From contig AP025040.1 of assembly GCA_036186865.1 (NCBI GenBank), forward strand, positions 39,865,693-39,929,692: a stretch of 64,000 nt of DNA. The letters run 5' to 3'. The DNA comes from Eustoma russellianum. Taxonomy: Eukaryota > Streptophyta > Magnoliopsida > Gentianales > Gentianaceae. Position numbers and translations under genes: made by a program. Position 1 is the first letter of the stretch; every line of letters starts with the position of its first letter. The notes under the pieces were generated by a model. It had not been told where the DNA came from. It searched no databases and saw only the letters and a list, made by a program, of their open reading frames with translations. Positions 1-10,391 of this stretch are shown piece after piece.

Positions 1-316
1 ATATCGGGTGAGGAAGGGGTAGTTTCGTGTAGTGTTGGAGGTGGTTCGATGATCTCTTAGTCGATGGGAGATTCATCGCCTGGTAAAGGGTCGGAATAAG
101 ATGGTGAAGGAAAGGAGGATGGGCTACTAGCAAATGGAAAAGTGATCTCGGCGAAGGTGATGTTCCAGGAAACAAAGAATTCACGATTGTCCAAATCGGA
201 GACAGTCCATCCTTTTCTTCCAGAAGGATAGTCGACCATGATACATTTGCGAGTCATGGTTGAAATTTATCACCATGCCATTGATCATTGTGAACGTAGC
301 ACAAACTCCCGAAAAG
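1..316 (-). pseudogene. copia-A segment after the integrase core
   Basis: The minus-strand translation includes FGSLCYVHNDQWHGDKF followed by KCIMVDYPSGRKGW, the conserved region after the copia integrase (canonical form approximately H.DKF..R...CIFVGYP...KGW). A WNITFAE stretch then matches the usual V(T)F.E motif. The upstream half of the domain is at 863-1091, separated by an insertion. Remnant only. Confidence 0.7.
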
Positions 317-318
317 TA

Positions 319-862
319 ATTATCATGAAATTATCATATTTTAGTTTTTAATTGAATATAAAATTCAAATTGGGTTTTTCAAAAAAAACACAACCCGTGC
401 TTAATTAATGCAGAGTGGTCAGAGGCATATTCTCATACACGTCTTACATCTCTTCAGGGGGCGATTAGATCATTGTCCCCCCTTTTATTTCCTAAAAAAG
501 CTTTCCATCTTTTGGTTGGATCCACTTTTGCCTAATATCTCAAAAAGGCCAACTTCTTTCACTTTCTATTGAATATTGAAAAATCAACTGTAGATTTTCA
601 TTCTCAAAATCCATAATTTAGGAAAAACTTGAACCCCGAGCTATTGATTGCTGACTGCAAATTCATGACCGGTTTGAATCTCAAAATTGGATTTGATTTT
701 CCTAATGACAGAAGACAATCCAAATTGATACTGCGGGGTCCTTATCAATTTCAATTAGAGCATTCTATTATAAAAAAAATGCACTTAACGCTAAGTGAGG
801 GCCACTGTCCCAATGAGGATAAAGGCAAGAAAAGTGGGGAAGACGGCAGCGACCCACTTTTC
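319..862. other. ~545-bp insertion splitting the copia-A integrase
   Basis: The integrase translation runs to the peptide NYTHL near 865-880 on the minus strand and resumes with FGSLCY near 316, so the sequence between is foreign to the pol gene. Similar short sequences flank it (ctcccgaa near 308, ctccctgaa near 863), which may be an eroded target duplication. I see no transposon protein, no clear terminal inverted repeats and no poly-A tail, and cannot classify it. An open stretch on the plus strand at 629-901 inside it has no recognisable similarity. Confidence 0.5.
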
Positions 863-1554
863 TCCCTGAAGATGGGTGTAATTTGGAGGTCGGTCGAATA
901 AAATTTCATACAGTGTCTTGCCACCGAGTAAGGTAGAGAGAGTGCAATTGATTAGATGCACTCTCCCAGAAGGTTAGGGGTAGATTGGCTTGGAAACGGA
1001 GGGCACGTGCCACATTAAGAATATGCCGATGTTTATGTTCTACTTTTCCATTTTGCTGTGGTGTGTGTCTAATGAAGGTATGATGTATCACCCCTTGGTT
1101 AGCGAAGAAAGGACTTAGTGGTGAAAATTATGTTCCACTATCACTGCAGAAAATCTTAATCTTTTGGCAGAATTGGGTGTTGACCATGGCGAAGAACTAC
1201 TTCACCAAAGTCGGCACTCGATATTTAGCTTTTAATAAATACACCCACACAGTCCGAGAATGATCATCCACAAAAATTAAAAAAATAAGATACAACACAC
1301 GATGTTTTACATCGATAGGGGCCGCACACATAACAACGAACTAAATCAAAACAGTGTTCAATAATTGTATCACTCAAGTCAAAGGGTCGTCTAGTCTGCT
1401 TTGCATGAAAACAGACCTCACAAAGGGTTGTACAATTTTCATCAAAAGAAGGTACGGCATAACATAATAAATGAAAGACTCGATGTGAAGGATGTCCCAA
1501 CTGTTTATGGGGATACGTTAGAGTGCTTCTCAACCGTGTGCATCTAAACAGCAA
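863..1554 (-). pseudogene. copia-A GAG-pre-integrase and integrase fragments
   Basis: Minus-strand reading gives KQLGHPSHRVFHLL and CEVCFHAKQTRRPF (the zinc-binding GAG-pre-integrase domain: H-x-R/Q-LGH then C-x2-C-x2-AKQ). Further on it gives HTPQQNGKVEHKHRHIL, the integrase C-terminal catalytic region (usually TPQQNG.VER.H; the catalytic Glu is kept in VEHKH). The fragments are in different frames with stops between them, and the middle of the integrase core between about 1091 and 1264 is eroded. Confidence 0.75.
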
Positions 1555-1780
1555 ACGATTTCCTCAAGATGTATATCCCTTCGATCACGCCACCCGCTCC
1601 AATCCGAGTCATGGTATTTTGGTCCTGTATCACACAACCTTCATTAGTAAATTCAACAACATATTATTGCGCAGCAACTATGAAACTGATAACGAATTGC
1701 AAGTTAAGTTTGGGACAAAGAAAACTTTGTTAAGAACCAGTTTTTCATTCAGTCGACTGACCCTTGGCGCTGCGCTTGTG

Positions 1781-2026
1781 TCACAGTCCCGTCGTGTAAC
1801 TGGATATTGCAAGGTGGGATTGGGCGCAATTATGTAAAAGATTCAGATTACCCGTCATATAATGAGAAGCTTCTGAATCAATGATCCAAGAAAAGTTGGT
1901 AGGCTTACCACTCAGACGTTCTGAAGGTGTTTGCTTACGTATACCTAGAGCTCGGAGGACTAAGCTCAACTCGGCTTTGGACGGGCCGGCTAACACCTTC
2001 GCTGCCCCGTGTACATCATCCGACAT
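1781..2026 (-). pseudogene. copia-A protease fragment
   Basis: The peptide WIIDSEASHYMTG matches the copia aspartic protease active site, usually WIxDSGAsxHmt. The essential Gly after Asp-Ser is replaced by Glu, so the protease would be inactive. The downstream NLNLLHNC stretch fits the family. No intact frame joins it to gag or the integrase. Confidence 0.7.
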
Positions 2027-2230
2027 GGAAGAAACCTTCGAGATGCAGTTGCTATATGTGTAGCACTTCCTTTGACCCTGGTCTGAGAATGTGCCGCATG
2101 TGTAGGACCTTTAGGCTTGAGCAGTTCTTTAGGTCGGTCGCCCCACCAATTTGGATAACCTATAACTTGAAACTTGCCTCATGTCTTTTCCGATGACAAT
2201 GTGTGCATACTACGGCAGCTTTGAAGCCCT

Positions 2231-3054
2231 TTAGGTCGGGCCCTGACTTTCCGCCAGTGTTAGCGCAAAGGCAGGGGAATTACGATGCTCTTCCGTCAGT
2301 GTAGGGAAGCCCAAACTTTCTTCTTGAACCACCATGTGATAGACTCTGTTCAAGGTAGGAAGAGGTTCCTGGCTGAGAATAGAAGAGCGTACTGTTCTGT
2401 AAGTGGAATCATCAAGCCTCATGAGGAACTGACGAACATGATCAGCCTCTTTGCCTCAAAGAGTGTGCCACAGATCACATATGCATCCGGTGCATGAGCA
2501 AATGAACACGGTCAGCCTCTTTGTGTCAAAGAGTGTGCCACAGATCACACATGCATCCGGTGCACGAGCATATTGGGACGTCATCATAGTCTTCCAGCTC
2601 ATCCCAAAGTTTCTTCAACCTGCCATACTAAATCATGACAAAATCTTCATTTTCTTTGCAATTTGCGAGTGCTTTTTTTCAAATGCTGCACCCGAGGAGC
2701 ATTCATAACAGCAAAGCGCATTTTAATCTCATCCTGCAAATCCTTAGCATACTCTAAGTGATAAATAATGGAATGCAGGCTCGACTCAATCGTATTTAAA
2801 ATCCAAGCCATGATCATCGAATTAATAGGATCCTAACCTGTCATGTCGGGAGACCCATCATCAGGTTGAGTTATGGTTCCATCGAGAAATCCATATTTTC
2901 GACGGGTGAGCAAGGAGCCGAGAACTGCACTTGTCCGTTCTTCGTAATTTGATCCTGTCAGTTGGACATGGGTGATAAACAACCCAGGATGATCACCTGA
3001 GTGCAGATCATATGGAGATATAATTTTCTTGTGGTGAAAGAGTTCGGCTGCCAT
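2231..3054 (-). pseudogene. copia-A gag remnants
   Basis: The piece starting near 3054 reads SPYDLHSGDHPGLFITHVQL and then GSNYEE, GSLLTRRKYGFLDGTI: the N-terminal gag motif of plant copia elements (normally PY.LH..DnPG..i..v.L.G.NY..W...v...L..k.K.gFidGti). A second piece at 2231-2422 (LPTLNRVYHMVVQEE) is the C-terminal gag region, usually LP.l..ay..v.qEE. Stops and a 70-bp tandem duplication lie between. The upstream ATG (minus, 3054) follows the primer-binding site at the expected spacing. Confidence 0.75.
2434..2572. repeat. 70-bp tandem duplication in copia-A gag
   Basis: Two adjacent copies (2434-2503 and 2504-2572) share a core containing agagtgtgccacagatcaca and differ by only a few substitutions. 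It sits in dead gag sequence and is probably a local replication-slippage or unequal-exchange product. Confidence 0.8.
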
Positions 3055-3098
3055 TGTCGGAGAGGAAGAGAGGTGACACCAAAGTTAGGATGCTGCTG

Positions 3099-3110
3099 GC
3101 TCTGATACCA
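3099..3110 (-). other. copia-A primer-binding site
   Basis: On the minus strand this reads TGGTATCAGAGC, the complement of the 3' end of plant initiator methionine tRNA used by most Ty1/copia elements. It directly abuts the LTR end at 3111 and fixes the element's orientation. Confidence 0.85.
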
Positions 3111-3356
3111 TGTAAAAGAAGATTTAACAACCCAAATCTATGCCTTTTTCCATTTGATCAAGGTCAATCTATAGCAAATAAAATGGACATTTCATGTTAA
3201 TCTATTGCCTAATTTAATGCTACAGAGATAAACACAAATCCTATCAAACCATATCACATCACAACTCTATACTTTATGTGCAGGATAAAATTAATAAATA
3301 TGATATATTTGATTACATTGGATATCTACAATCTTATCCAATCATATCTGTAAACA
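3111..3356 (-). repeat. copia-A 5' LTR
   Basis: The segment from the primer-binding site to about 3356 begins TG and ends CA when read on the minus strand. The outer boundary is inferred from the TGTTTACAGATATG start and similarity of layout to the copia-E LTR (AT-rich, about 250 bp). The partner LTR is outside the window, so the outer edge is approximate. Confidence 0.6.
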
Positions 3357-3851
3357 TGGTGCTTCCAACTCTTCAGGTCCGCCGAGCTCATCCCATCTCG
3401 ACAGGTCAGATCAGGTCAGGTCAGGCATCAGGTCAATCCAAAACATCAGCACCGGCACTCTGGGTAGGTCTGCCGAGCTCATCTCAGCTCGTCAAGTCGG
3501 CAAAGCTAACACCTTTCATAGAAAGAGCAGCTGGGAGTATGAAAGTACCAAGATAGTGTATTTCTTTTGTTTCCCGCAGCCACTTTTTTTGGTGGGTTGG
3601 TTGAAGATGGAGGTTTAGCGTTGGAGAAGTCGAAACCTGGATCATGCGAAAAGGGGTTTGTAGAGATTGATGGTGTTCCTAGTGAATCAGATGTGGAGGG
3701 GGGATTGGGGTGGGCTGAAACAACCAAGAGGCAGGATATGGGGAAGAGTAGTGAATTAGATGGTGGGGATGGGCTGAAACAACCAAGAGCCGGGATATGG
3801 AGAAGAGGTCATATGGTGGTTGTGGTTGGGACAAAGAAGATGAAGAGAGGA
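3357..3851. other. Intergenic, repetitive, no gene
   Basis: This stretch contains a run of gtcaggtcagg-type short repeats (3395-3435) and a 59-bp tandem duplication around gggctgaaacaaccaagag at 3712 and 3771. A minus-strand open frame at 3506-3727 has low-complexity Pro/Ser composition and no recognisable domain; I do not call it a gene. Confidence 0.5.
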
Positions 3852-3865
3852 TGAAAAGGAATTTT
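3852..3865. repeat. Target-site duplication of LINE-A, left copy
   Basis: The 14-mer TGAAAAGGAATTTT is repeated exactly at 9388-9401. The left copy adjoins the T-run that is the poly-A tail of the minus-strand LINE, so the last T residues are shared between the tail and the duplication. Confidence 0.85.
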
Positions 3866-3896
3866 TTTTTTTGAAGTTAAGCAAACTTTCATTAAT

Positions 3897-5160
3897 TCAG
3901 AGACAATCGGCAGCAATAGCGGCGAGAACATTAGGAGGGACACTGTCGGTCCAGTCAATGTTTACGGTGGTGTTTAAGCCATGTTGAGCTAGGAGGTGGG
4001 CAGGGACATTACATTGACGGTTAATATGCACAAAGTCAATGGCCAAAAAACAAGAAGCAAGAGCTCTAATCCGCGATCCGAGGCCACCATGAATCGTGAG
4101 GTCTTCAACAGTTGAGGTAACACGCTGGATAGCTAGGAGGCAGTCACTTTCCAAAATGATATTTGCGAAGCCACAGTTAAAAGCAAGTCGAAGGCCCTCA
4201 AGAATGGCCATCAATTCCAAAAGTTCAATATCCGCAATACAGAGAACATGCTGCGTAAATGCTTTCAAAATCTGGCCGTTGCAATCTCTCAGAATGCCCC
4301 CAATTGCTGCAACTGAGTTTCTCAAAGAGGCATCAACATTTACCTTAATAAAACCAACCTCAGGCAGACTCCATTTAGATAGAAGCACCTTGTCCGGTGA
4401 TACAAGCTTGTCATTAGTAACAGTTTGCAAAAATTCATCAGCGGCACATTCGGCTTTGGCAAGTAAGGAGGAGATACGGATATTAGAGCCTTCAAAAATG
4501 AAAGAGCAGCGAGCTTTCCAAACATACCAAAGAAGCATGGAGAATTTTGCGACACCAACCAATCCGTCAGACTGCGAAATCATATCAAGAAGGTCAAGAA
4601 GATTTAGAGCAGGAGATAGTAACCATTTAGTAGTGCATGTAATATGAGAGGCGACCAATTGGATAAGACGGCAATGGTAAAAAAGGTGGTTAGTCGTTTC
4701 GTTCTCAGCACCGCAGAGGGGACGTTGGGCTTCTGAAAGGCCGCGTTTCTTAAGGTTAGAGCCGATGGGGAGTGTGTCGTGGAGGACGCACCACATGAAG
4801 TGTTTAATCCTTGGCAGAATAGGGATGGACCATATTTATTTGAGCATCATATTGAGGCGTGACTGCAAAGAAGAAGAGTTGGGAGCTGAGGGAAGAAATT
4901 TTTAGATTGGCTGCAACTCTGTAACCAGATTTGACGGTGTATACTCCCTTCGGATGAAAATGCCAAAGTAGTTGATCACTCCCCCCATGTTCGAACAGTG
5001 GAATAGCAAGGATTTTCTCCCTTTCAAAACTGAGAAAATGAGCATCAATCAGCTGTGAGTTCCAGTGCCGCGTGGTGCGGTCAATAAGGTCGCATACCAA
5101 GAGATCATAGTCAAGGCTGAGACCATGGTGGATGGGACGAAAGCCAGACTCCATAGGCAA
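3897..5160 (-). pseudogene. LINE-A ORF2 C-terminus: zf-RVT and RNase H
   Basis: The piece at 3897-4796 (299 codons) opens with a zf-RVT-type region (PLCGAENETTNHLFYHC; the first Cys of the usual CPLC is Arg). An RNase H domain follows from about residue 150: the first Asp is in KVNVDASL, the Glu in ELLELMAILEGL and the second Asp in ILESDCLLAI. The last catalytic position reads NVPAHLLAQ, the His form common in plant LINE RNase H. The 4804-5160 piece (HGGSDQLLWHFHPKGVYTVK) is the linker preceding zf-RVT in another frame, so at least one frameshift separates them. Confidence 0.85.
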
Positions 5161-5327
5161 CCATGGAGCAGCATAAACACGAATATTCTCACCATTACCG
5201 ACTCTCCAACGAAGCCCTTGTGTCAGAAGATTTTTACCTTTTAAGAGGATCCTCCATAGATAGGAAGAGCGCTGATTTGCGGACGCCTCCAGGATGCTCG
5301 AATGAGGGTGGTACTTGGCCTTTAGGA

Positions 5328-7229
5328 TTAACGCGAGAGAAGAGTCAGGGTGTCTAAGAAGCCGCTAAGATTGTTTGGCAAGCATGGCCAAATTAAAACA
5401 TTCAAGATCTCTAAAGCTGAGCCCACCTTCGGCTTTCGGTTTGCAGTAGTGTTTCCAAGCTTTCCAATAAACCGTACCCTCATTACCCCACTATTCCAAT
5501 AGAATTTACGAATCATCGTTTCGATGTCGCAGATGAGACTTTTGGGCAGTTCAAAACATTGCATTACGTACGTTGGAAATGCTTGTATAACTACCTTAAT
5601 GAGGACCTCCTTACCCGTAGGGGAGAGATACTTTTCTTTCCATCCACTTAATTTCTTCCACACCTTGTTATGAACATAGGAGAAAAGCTCTTTTTTTGAC
5701 CGTCCAGTCATATATGGTAGCCCAAGGTATTTTCCTTTCCCATCGCCAATTGGGATTCCCATTTCAACCGAGAGAGTATTTCGCGTGGCTTCAGCAATCC
5801 CGTTGCTGAAGTGCAAAGAAGACTTAGCAAGATTTATTTGTTTCCCCGAAGTAACTTCATAGGAGTGGATGATGTCCATGAATGCCCGGCCAGATTGTGA
5901 GTTAGCTTCCAAGAAAATCAAGCTGTCGTCAGCGAATAGAAGATGTGTAAGCTGGGGCCTTTGTATGCCGAAGTGGAGTCCACGTAAAGTGCCAAGACTA
6001 ACAGCATTGTTGATCATGGCTGTTAAACCTTCCGCGCAAAGAATAAAAAGGAATGGGGAGAGGGGATCGCCTTGCCGAATACCTCTAGTTGGCTGAAATG
6101 ATGGGGTTGGAGATCCATTGATTAGCACCTGATAAGACACCGTTCTTACACAATTCATGATTAGTAATGTGAACTTCGCAGGGAATTCCATTTTTGTCAT
6201 GATAGCCTCAAGATAGTCCCATTCCACTCTATCAAAAGCCTTTGCCATGTCGAGCGTAAGAGCTAAATGGTCAGCACATCTAAGCTGTTTTGTTTTCATC
6301 GAGTGAAAAGCTTCAAAGGCAACAATCGCATTGTCCGTTATTAACCGCCCAGAAATGAAAGCACTTTGATGGCCAAAGATAAGGGAGTCAATGACATTTT
6401 TTAAGCGGTTCGAAATAACTCTAGACATCAACTTGTAAACTGAGTTACAAAGACTAATAGGGCGGTATTCCGAGATAAGGACAGGAGACTTACATTTGGG
6501 AATGAGGGCGATGAGAGTCTTGTTGATTGCATCAGGAGGGGCACCGTCATTCAGACATCTTAGGACAGTCCTTGTTACATCTCTACCAAAAATATCCCAG
6601 TGCTGCTGTAAAAAGATCATTTGAAGTCCATCCATTCCCGACGCCTTTCTTCCAGGGATCTGCTTCAACGCAGTTCTGATTTCATTCTCAGAGAAGGGGG
6701 CTTGCAGTCTGACTTTTTGCGGGGTTGTTAGAGTATTGAAGGATAGGTCAGTCAGAGAATGCAGAGCAGGCTTAGTAGAGGAGAAAAGAGTGCGGAAGTA
6801 ATCAAGGGAGATTTGGGCAAGGCCCTCAGGCGAACTAATGGCAACACCATCGTTGCCAATTAACATACGGATGAATTTTTTCTCTCTACGGGCAGATACT
6901 TTATGATGAAAATAGGAAGTATTTTTGTCCATGTTAGAAAGCCAATCAGCTCTTCCACGTTGCCACCAGTAATCCTCTTGCATAGTTAAGGCTTCCTCCC
7001 GTTGCAACATAATCCTCTTTTCCTCAACCGGTGTGTACCGCGCACTGCATTGTAGGTCCGAAATCTCATTTTGTAGAGCTTTAATTTGCCTTGGAAGCTT
7101 TCCATGTTTATGTTTACTCCAGTTGTTGAGCAAGTTCCTGGTACTTGCAATAGAAGCAGCAAGGTTCTTAGCATCATTGCCGAAATGGAGCTGTGACCAA
7201 GTCGCCTTAAGCACATCAACGAACTCCAA
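5328..7229 (-). pseudogene. LINE-A ORF2 reverse transcriptase, long open fragment
   Basis: A 633-codon open stretch holds a nearly complete L1-type reverse transcriptase. It shows EYRPISLCNSVYKLMSRVIS, HQSAFISGRLITDNA, ALTLDMAKAFDRVEWDYL (first catalytic Asp), RGIRQGDPLSPFLFILC, and the catalytic LLFADDSLIFLEA. The N-terminal ~100 residues are the endonuclease-RT linker. The catalytic residues look intact, but it is cut from the endonuclease upstream and the RNase H downstream, so it counts as a broken ORF2 segment. Confidence 0.9.
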
Positions 7230-7415
7230 ATCTCAAAGCCAAAAGGTATCAAAGCGTTCCAGGTGCCCCCAGTTGCGGTTACCCAAATCGCGATGAGCCC
7301 CATCCGTCACCAAAATTGGGAAGTGATCTGAGTGTGAACTAACGAGGTGGAAGACTCTGTGGTTGGGAAAATACTCCCGCCAGTCCGTATTTGCGACGGC
7401 TCTATCTAAGCGTAA

Positions 7416-7991
7416 TCAAACAAGGTCATCACCCCTTCTATTACTCCAAGTAAAGGGAGGGCCTGAGAAGCCAAGGTCCATTAAATGGCAGTCAGAAAGC
7501 GCAGATTGAAAAGCCATCATAGCACTACTACTTCTTTCCACAGCTCCTTCTTTTTCGTTTTGGAACAGAATTTCGTTGAAGTCTCCGAATACTAGCCAAG
7601 GTAGGTGGAGATTGGAATTGAGTCTTCTAAGTAAAGTCCATGAGTGGTGGCGATCTTCTTTGACGGGGTTGCCGTAGAATCCAGTAAGCCTCCACTTACC
7701 GCGTGGCGATGAATTAACCTGTACATCAATATGCCCTCTTGAGTAGCTAAGAAGAGAGATATCAACATCGTTCACCCAAAATATTGCTAATCCCCCACTT
7801 AAACCAACAGGATCAACAACAAAACCATTTACAAAACCAAGACGTCGCATAATTGAATATAAGTACGTTTTTTTGTTTTTTGTTTCGGAAAGGAAAACTA
7901 TACATGGCCTAGTAGCCCTGAGAAGGCTACCAAGTGCTCGAACTGCATGGGGTTGGCCCAGCCCCCTGCAGTTCCAGGCTAAGAAACTCAT
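7416..7991 (-). pseudogene. LINE-A ORF2 apurinic-type endonuclease
   Basis: The frame starts MSFLAWNCRGLGQPHAVRAL, the canonical start of plant LINE ORF2. It continues with FLSETKN (catalytic Glu), GGLAIFW, FYGNP, WLVFGDFNEIL (GDFN catalytic motif) and LMDLGFSGPPFTW. The open frame ends near 7416; the C-terminal SDH motif is seen only in other frames around 7320-7340. The ATG at 7991 is the likely ORF2 start. Nicks target DNA in active relatives. Confidence 0.88.
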
Positions 7992-8067
7992 TGGGAGTGG
8001 CAGGGTTGCGTCTCAGCAACTGCTGCCAAGCTTGTTTTAACATCATCAAGTTTCACCTTCTTGGGGG

Positions 8068-9296
8068 TCACCTCTGTAGGGATATTGTTATTGTTCCTCT
8101 TTGAACCCGCAGGGGGGCATTGGTAACATCCAAGAGCGCCATGGGTCTGATTGGGAGCCTTTTGAATGAACTCTTCCTTTTGGGTTTTTGGCTTTGTGAC
8201 ACCGGCGGCAAAGCAACTGAAATCTGGGGGTTAGGTTGCCAGGGGATAACATTCTCTTTGTCAGGATACACTTGGAGTCCCATCTCATGCGGAATAGAAG
8301 TTTCCTCGGCCAAAAGAAAGGCGTTGGGGGATAAATTGACGTTGACGTCGATTAGATTGTGCAGTTGCACCAAATCCTCAGGTTTTGTAATATAAGGGGT
8401 GAGTTCCATATTATCAGGGGGGTGGAGTCCGGAGAGTTGAAGGATGATGTTATTGGTGTGGCTGGGTCAGAGGTAGGCGGCTCAAGCAAAAGAGGTTTGT
8501 GGACATTATGGTTTAGATCCTGGGGGAGGGGTTGGAACTCTTGGACAAGCAAAGAGCCTCTTTTGGCAGCGAGCCAGTCACCATAGGGCATTTTTTTCAA
8601 TTCTTCAACAGTGGCTTCTTTGTTTTTCAGTTTGCATTGGGACTGGGTATGAGAAATAAACCCATAAAACAGGCAAAAGTTGGGAAGGCGCTCATATTGC
8701 AAAAGTCCCCTCTCAAGCTTATTGTTGGCAACCCTAACACAATAAAAGCACCTAATAGGCCTAGTAACATCCAGGGCGACTCTGAATCGAAAGAATTTGT
8801 TACCAAAGCCTTTCTCCACTCTGATTTGCCCAACCTTACAGCCTTCCCACTCGCTTGTAATACGGGCACACACTTTATCCGTATAGAAATGGGATGGCAA
8901 ACTCACAAGGTGCACCCAAAAGTAAACAGAATCGAAGAAATTAGCTTCAGAAAGCCAATCTTCTTGCCATAATCGAAGGGCCAACAGATGGTCGTCGAAA
9001 CACCAAGGTCCTTCCTCAAGGACTCTATCTCTATCCCTGATGGAATCAAACTTAAATTGGTAGATATTACCTGATATACGGGTAATCTGGAAAGACGTAG
9101 ATTTCCGGGATTTCTGAAAGGCGATAAGAAGACCTTTGCCAGCAATTTCACGGCCTGCTATGAATTTTCCCAAAAGACTCCTTCTATTTTCATCCAGGCC
9201 TGCAGCAAGTTCCTCCTCTGCAAAAGAAAGTGAGCCGCTTTCTTCATCGGTGAGTTTTAGAGATAGAAGAAGGGAGTCAAGGGCTTCTTTTTCCAT
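8068..9296 (-). pseudogene. LINE-A ORF1, DUF4283-like nucleic-acid-binding protein
   Basis: A 314-codon frame starts at 9296. A DUF4283-type region (YQFKFDSIRDRDRVLEEGPW, then LPSHFYTDKV and the acidic-basic GFGNKFFRFRV block) spans about residues 60-180. A zinc-knuckle site follows (NFCLFYGFISHTQSQC), in which the second Cys of C-x2-C is Tyr, so zinc binding is probably lost. The C-terminal Pro/basic region continues in another frame at 8068-8409 (KPKRKSSFKR), implying a frameshift near 8380. Confidence 0.85.
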
Positions 9297-9307
9297 TGGA
9301 AAGCGGT

Positions 9308-9322
9308 GGGGGGGGGGGGGGG
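9308..9322. repeat. Poly-G tract in LINE-A 5' UTR
   Basis: A run of 15 G residues lies just upstream of the LINE-A ORF1 start (C-run on the coding strand). It is a likely site of sequencing length error. Confidence 0.8.
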
Positions 9323-9387
9323 AGTTGGAAAAGCGGCTTCAGAGGAAGAGAAAAAACCCTAGGGAGGGAGCGGAGATTTGTTTGTCG

Positions 9388-9401
9388 TGAAAAGGAATTT
9401 T
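9388..9401. repeat. Target-site duplication of LINE-A, right copy
   Basis: Exact repeat of 3852-3865. It marks the 5' end of the minus-strand LINE-A. Confidence 0.85.
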
Positions 9402-10082
9402 AAAAGCGTAAAATTGTTATTTACTTTTCAAATTCTATAATTTGGCCGGAGACTTTTGTCGGAAGAGCGAAGATTACGTCTTAAATAGACGAAAGCTTAA
9501 AACGTTAAAAGAAATAAAAAAAAAAACCAAAACGTCTGATAGAAATAGTTTAACAGCCCCTGAAATTATTTGCCCTGTGATTTATTATTTTTCAATTTGA
9601 AAACTTAGTATGTGTAGATTTCGACTTTATTTAATTATTTATGTGGGTCTAGTTTTTAGAACATTGTTAGTTTTACACAATTATATGTTAATAGAAAAAT
9701 ACGTCGAAAGAGCAAATTTGCTTCCTGTAAGAGGTAAACATCTATGTTCACAAAATTGAATTCTCTTTACTAATTGCTGTTTGTTGAATATGAAAGATTA
9801 ATTTATTTTATTGCTTTTTTTGGGGCAATGGATAAGAATCCCAACGTTATTTTATTCAATTGCCCTAGTTATTGCTTCAAAATAATACATCACAACGTGA
9901 AAGAATAATGAAAATGAACAGTCAGATATTGAAGATGAATATAAACAAGAGACGCACATTTCGAAAATCAGACCCTTTCCGTTATCTTTTTGTTTGTATC
10001 GACTCATATCCATTTTACTAACTTCCATATTTTTGTGTTTTGTTATAAAAATAACCCAAAAAGGTAGAAGAACAAAACGGAT
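9402..10082. other. AT-rich intergenic stretch, nothing recognised
   Basis: There is no open frame of note, repeat or recognisable element. AT-rich sequence continues to the TG that opens the copia-D LTR at 10083. Confidence 0.5.
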
Positions 10083-10320
10083 TGTTCAAAGATAATAGAT
10101 AATTTTATTGAAGTATAGAAATTGACACAATAAATAAACTCAAAGGTCTTTCTATTTATACGCGGCTAACAGGCTAGTGCAGCAAGCTGTTGAAGTATGT
10201 AGGTGAAGGAAGCTGACGATGTAACAGGTGTGTGTCATCACCTAATCAGAAGCAAGATGCTCTGTCAGCTGAATATTCTTATCATGATAAGCTGATGTGT
10301 CAGCTGACCTTATTTTCTTT
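10083..10320 (-). repeat. copia-D 3' LTR, distal part
   Basis: It starts with TGTTCAAAG on plus (CA end on minus) and carries a TATA-like ctatttata near 10155-10165. The sequence stops at the LINE-B target duplication (10310-10320) and resumes at 15624, ending at the purine-tract boundary at 15690. Rejoined, it is a ~305-bp TG...CA LTR split by LINE-B. Confidence 0.6.
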
Positions 10321-10391
10321 GAGGTAAAAAGGATCCTTTTATTAAAGCATTAAAATCTGAAGATTACAATGTGTAATATTTACAGGCAAAC

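Larger units (their letters stand above)
1..3356 (-). mobile_element. copia-A: degenerate Ty1/copia retrotransposon, 5' part
   Basis: Read on the minus strand, the order is LTR (3111-3356), primer-binding site, gag, protease, GAG-pre-integrase, integrase and the segment after the integrase, which is Ty1/copia order. The reverse transcriptase and 3' LTR would lie before position 1 and are not in the window. Every domain is broken by stops or frameshifts, and a ~545-bp foreign segment (319-862) interrupts the integrase. Its integrase motif resembles those of copia-E and copia-F here, so it probably belongs to a related lineage. Certainly dead. Confidence 0.85.
3866..9387 (-). mobile_element. 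LINE-A: full-length L1-type non-LTR retrotransposon
   Basis: The minus-strand order is short 5' UTR, ORF1 (DUF4283-like with zinc knuckle), endonuclease, reverse transcriptase, zf-RVT and RNase H, then a short 3' UTR and poly-A (T-run at 3862-3872 on plus). An exact 14-bp target duplication flanks it, so both ends are known and the insertion is full-length at ~5.5 kb. ORF2 is split by several frameshifts or stops (near 7230-7415, 5160-5330, 4800), so the element is inactive. Confidence 0.92.

Noticed and set aside
2250..2300. Possible tRNA or small RNA gene in the copia-A region
   Set aside because: No cloverleaf or promoter boxes; the sequence reads as gag on the minus strand.
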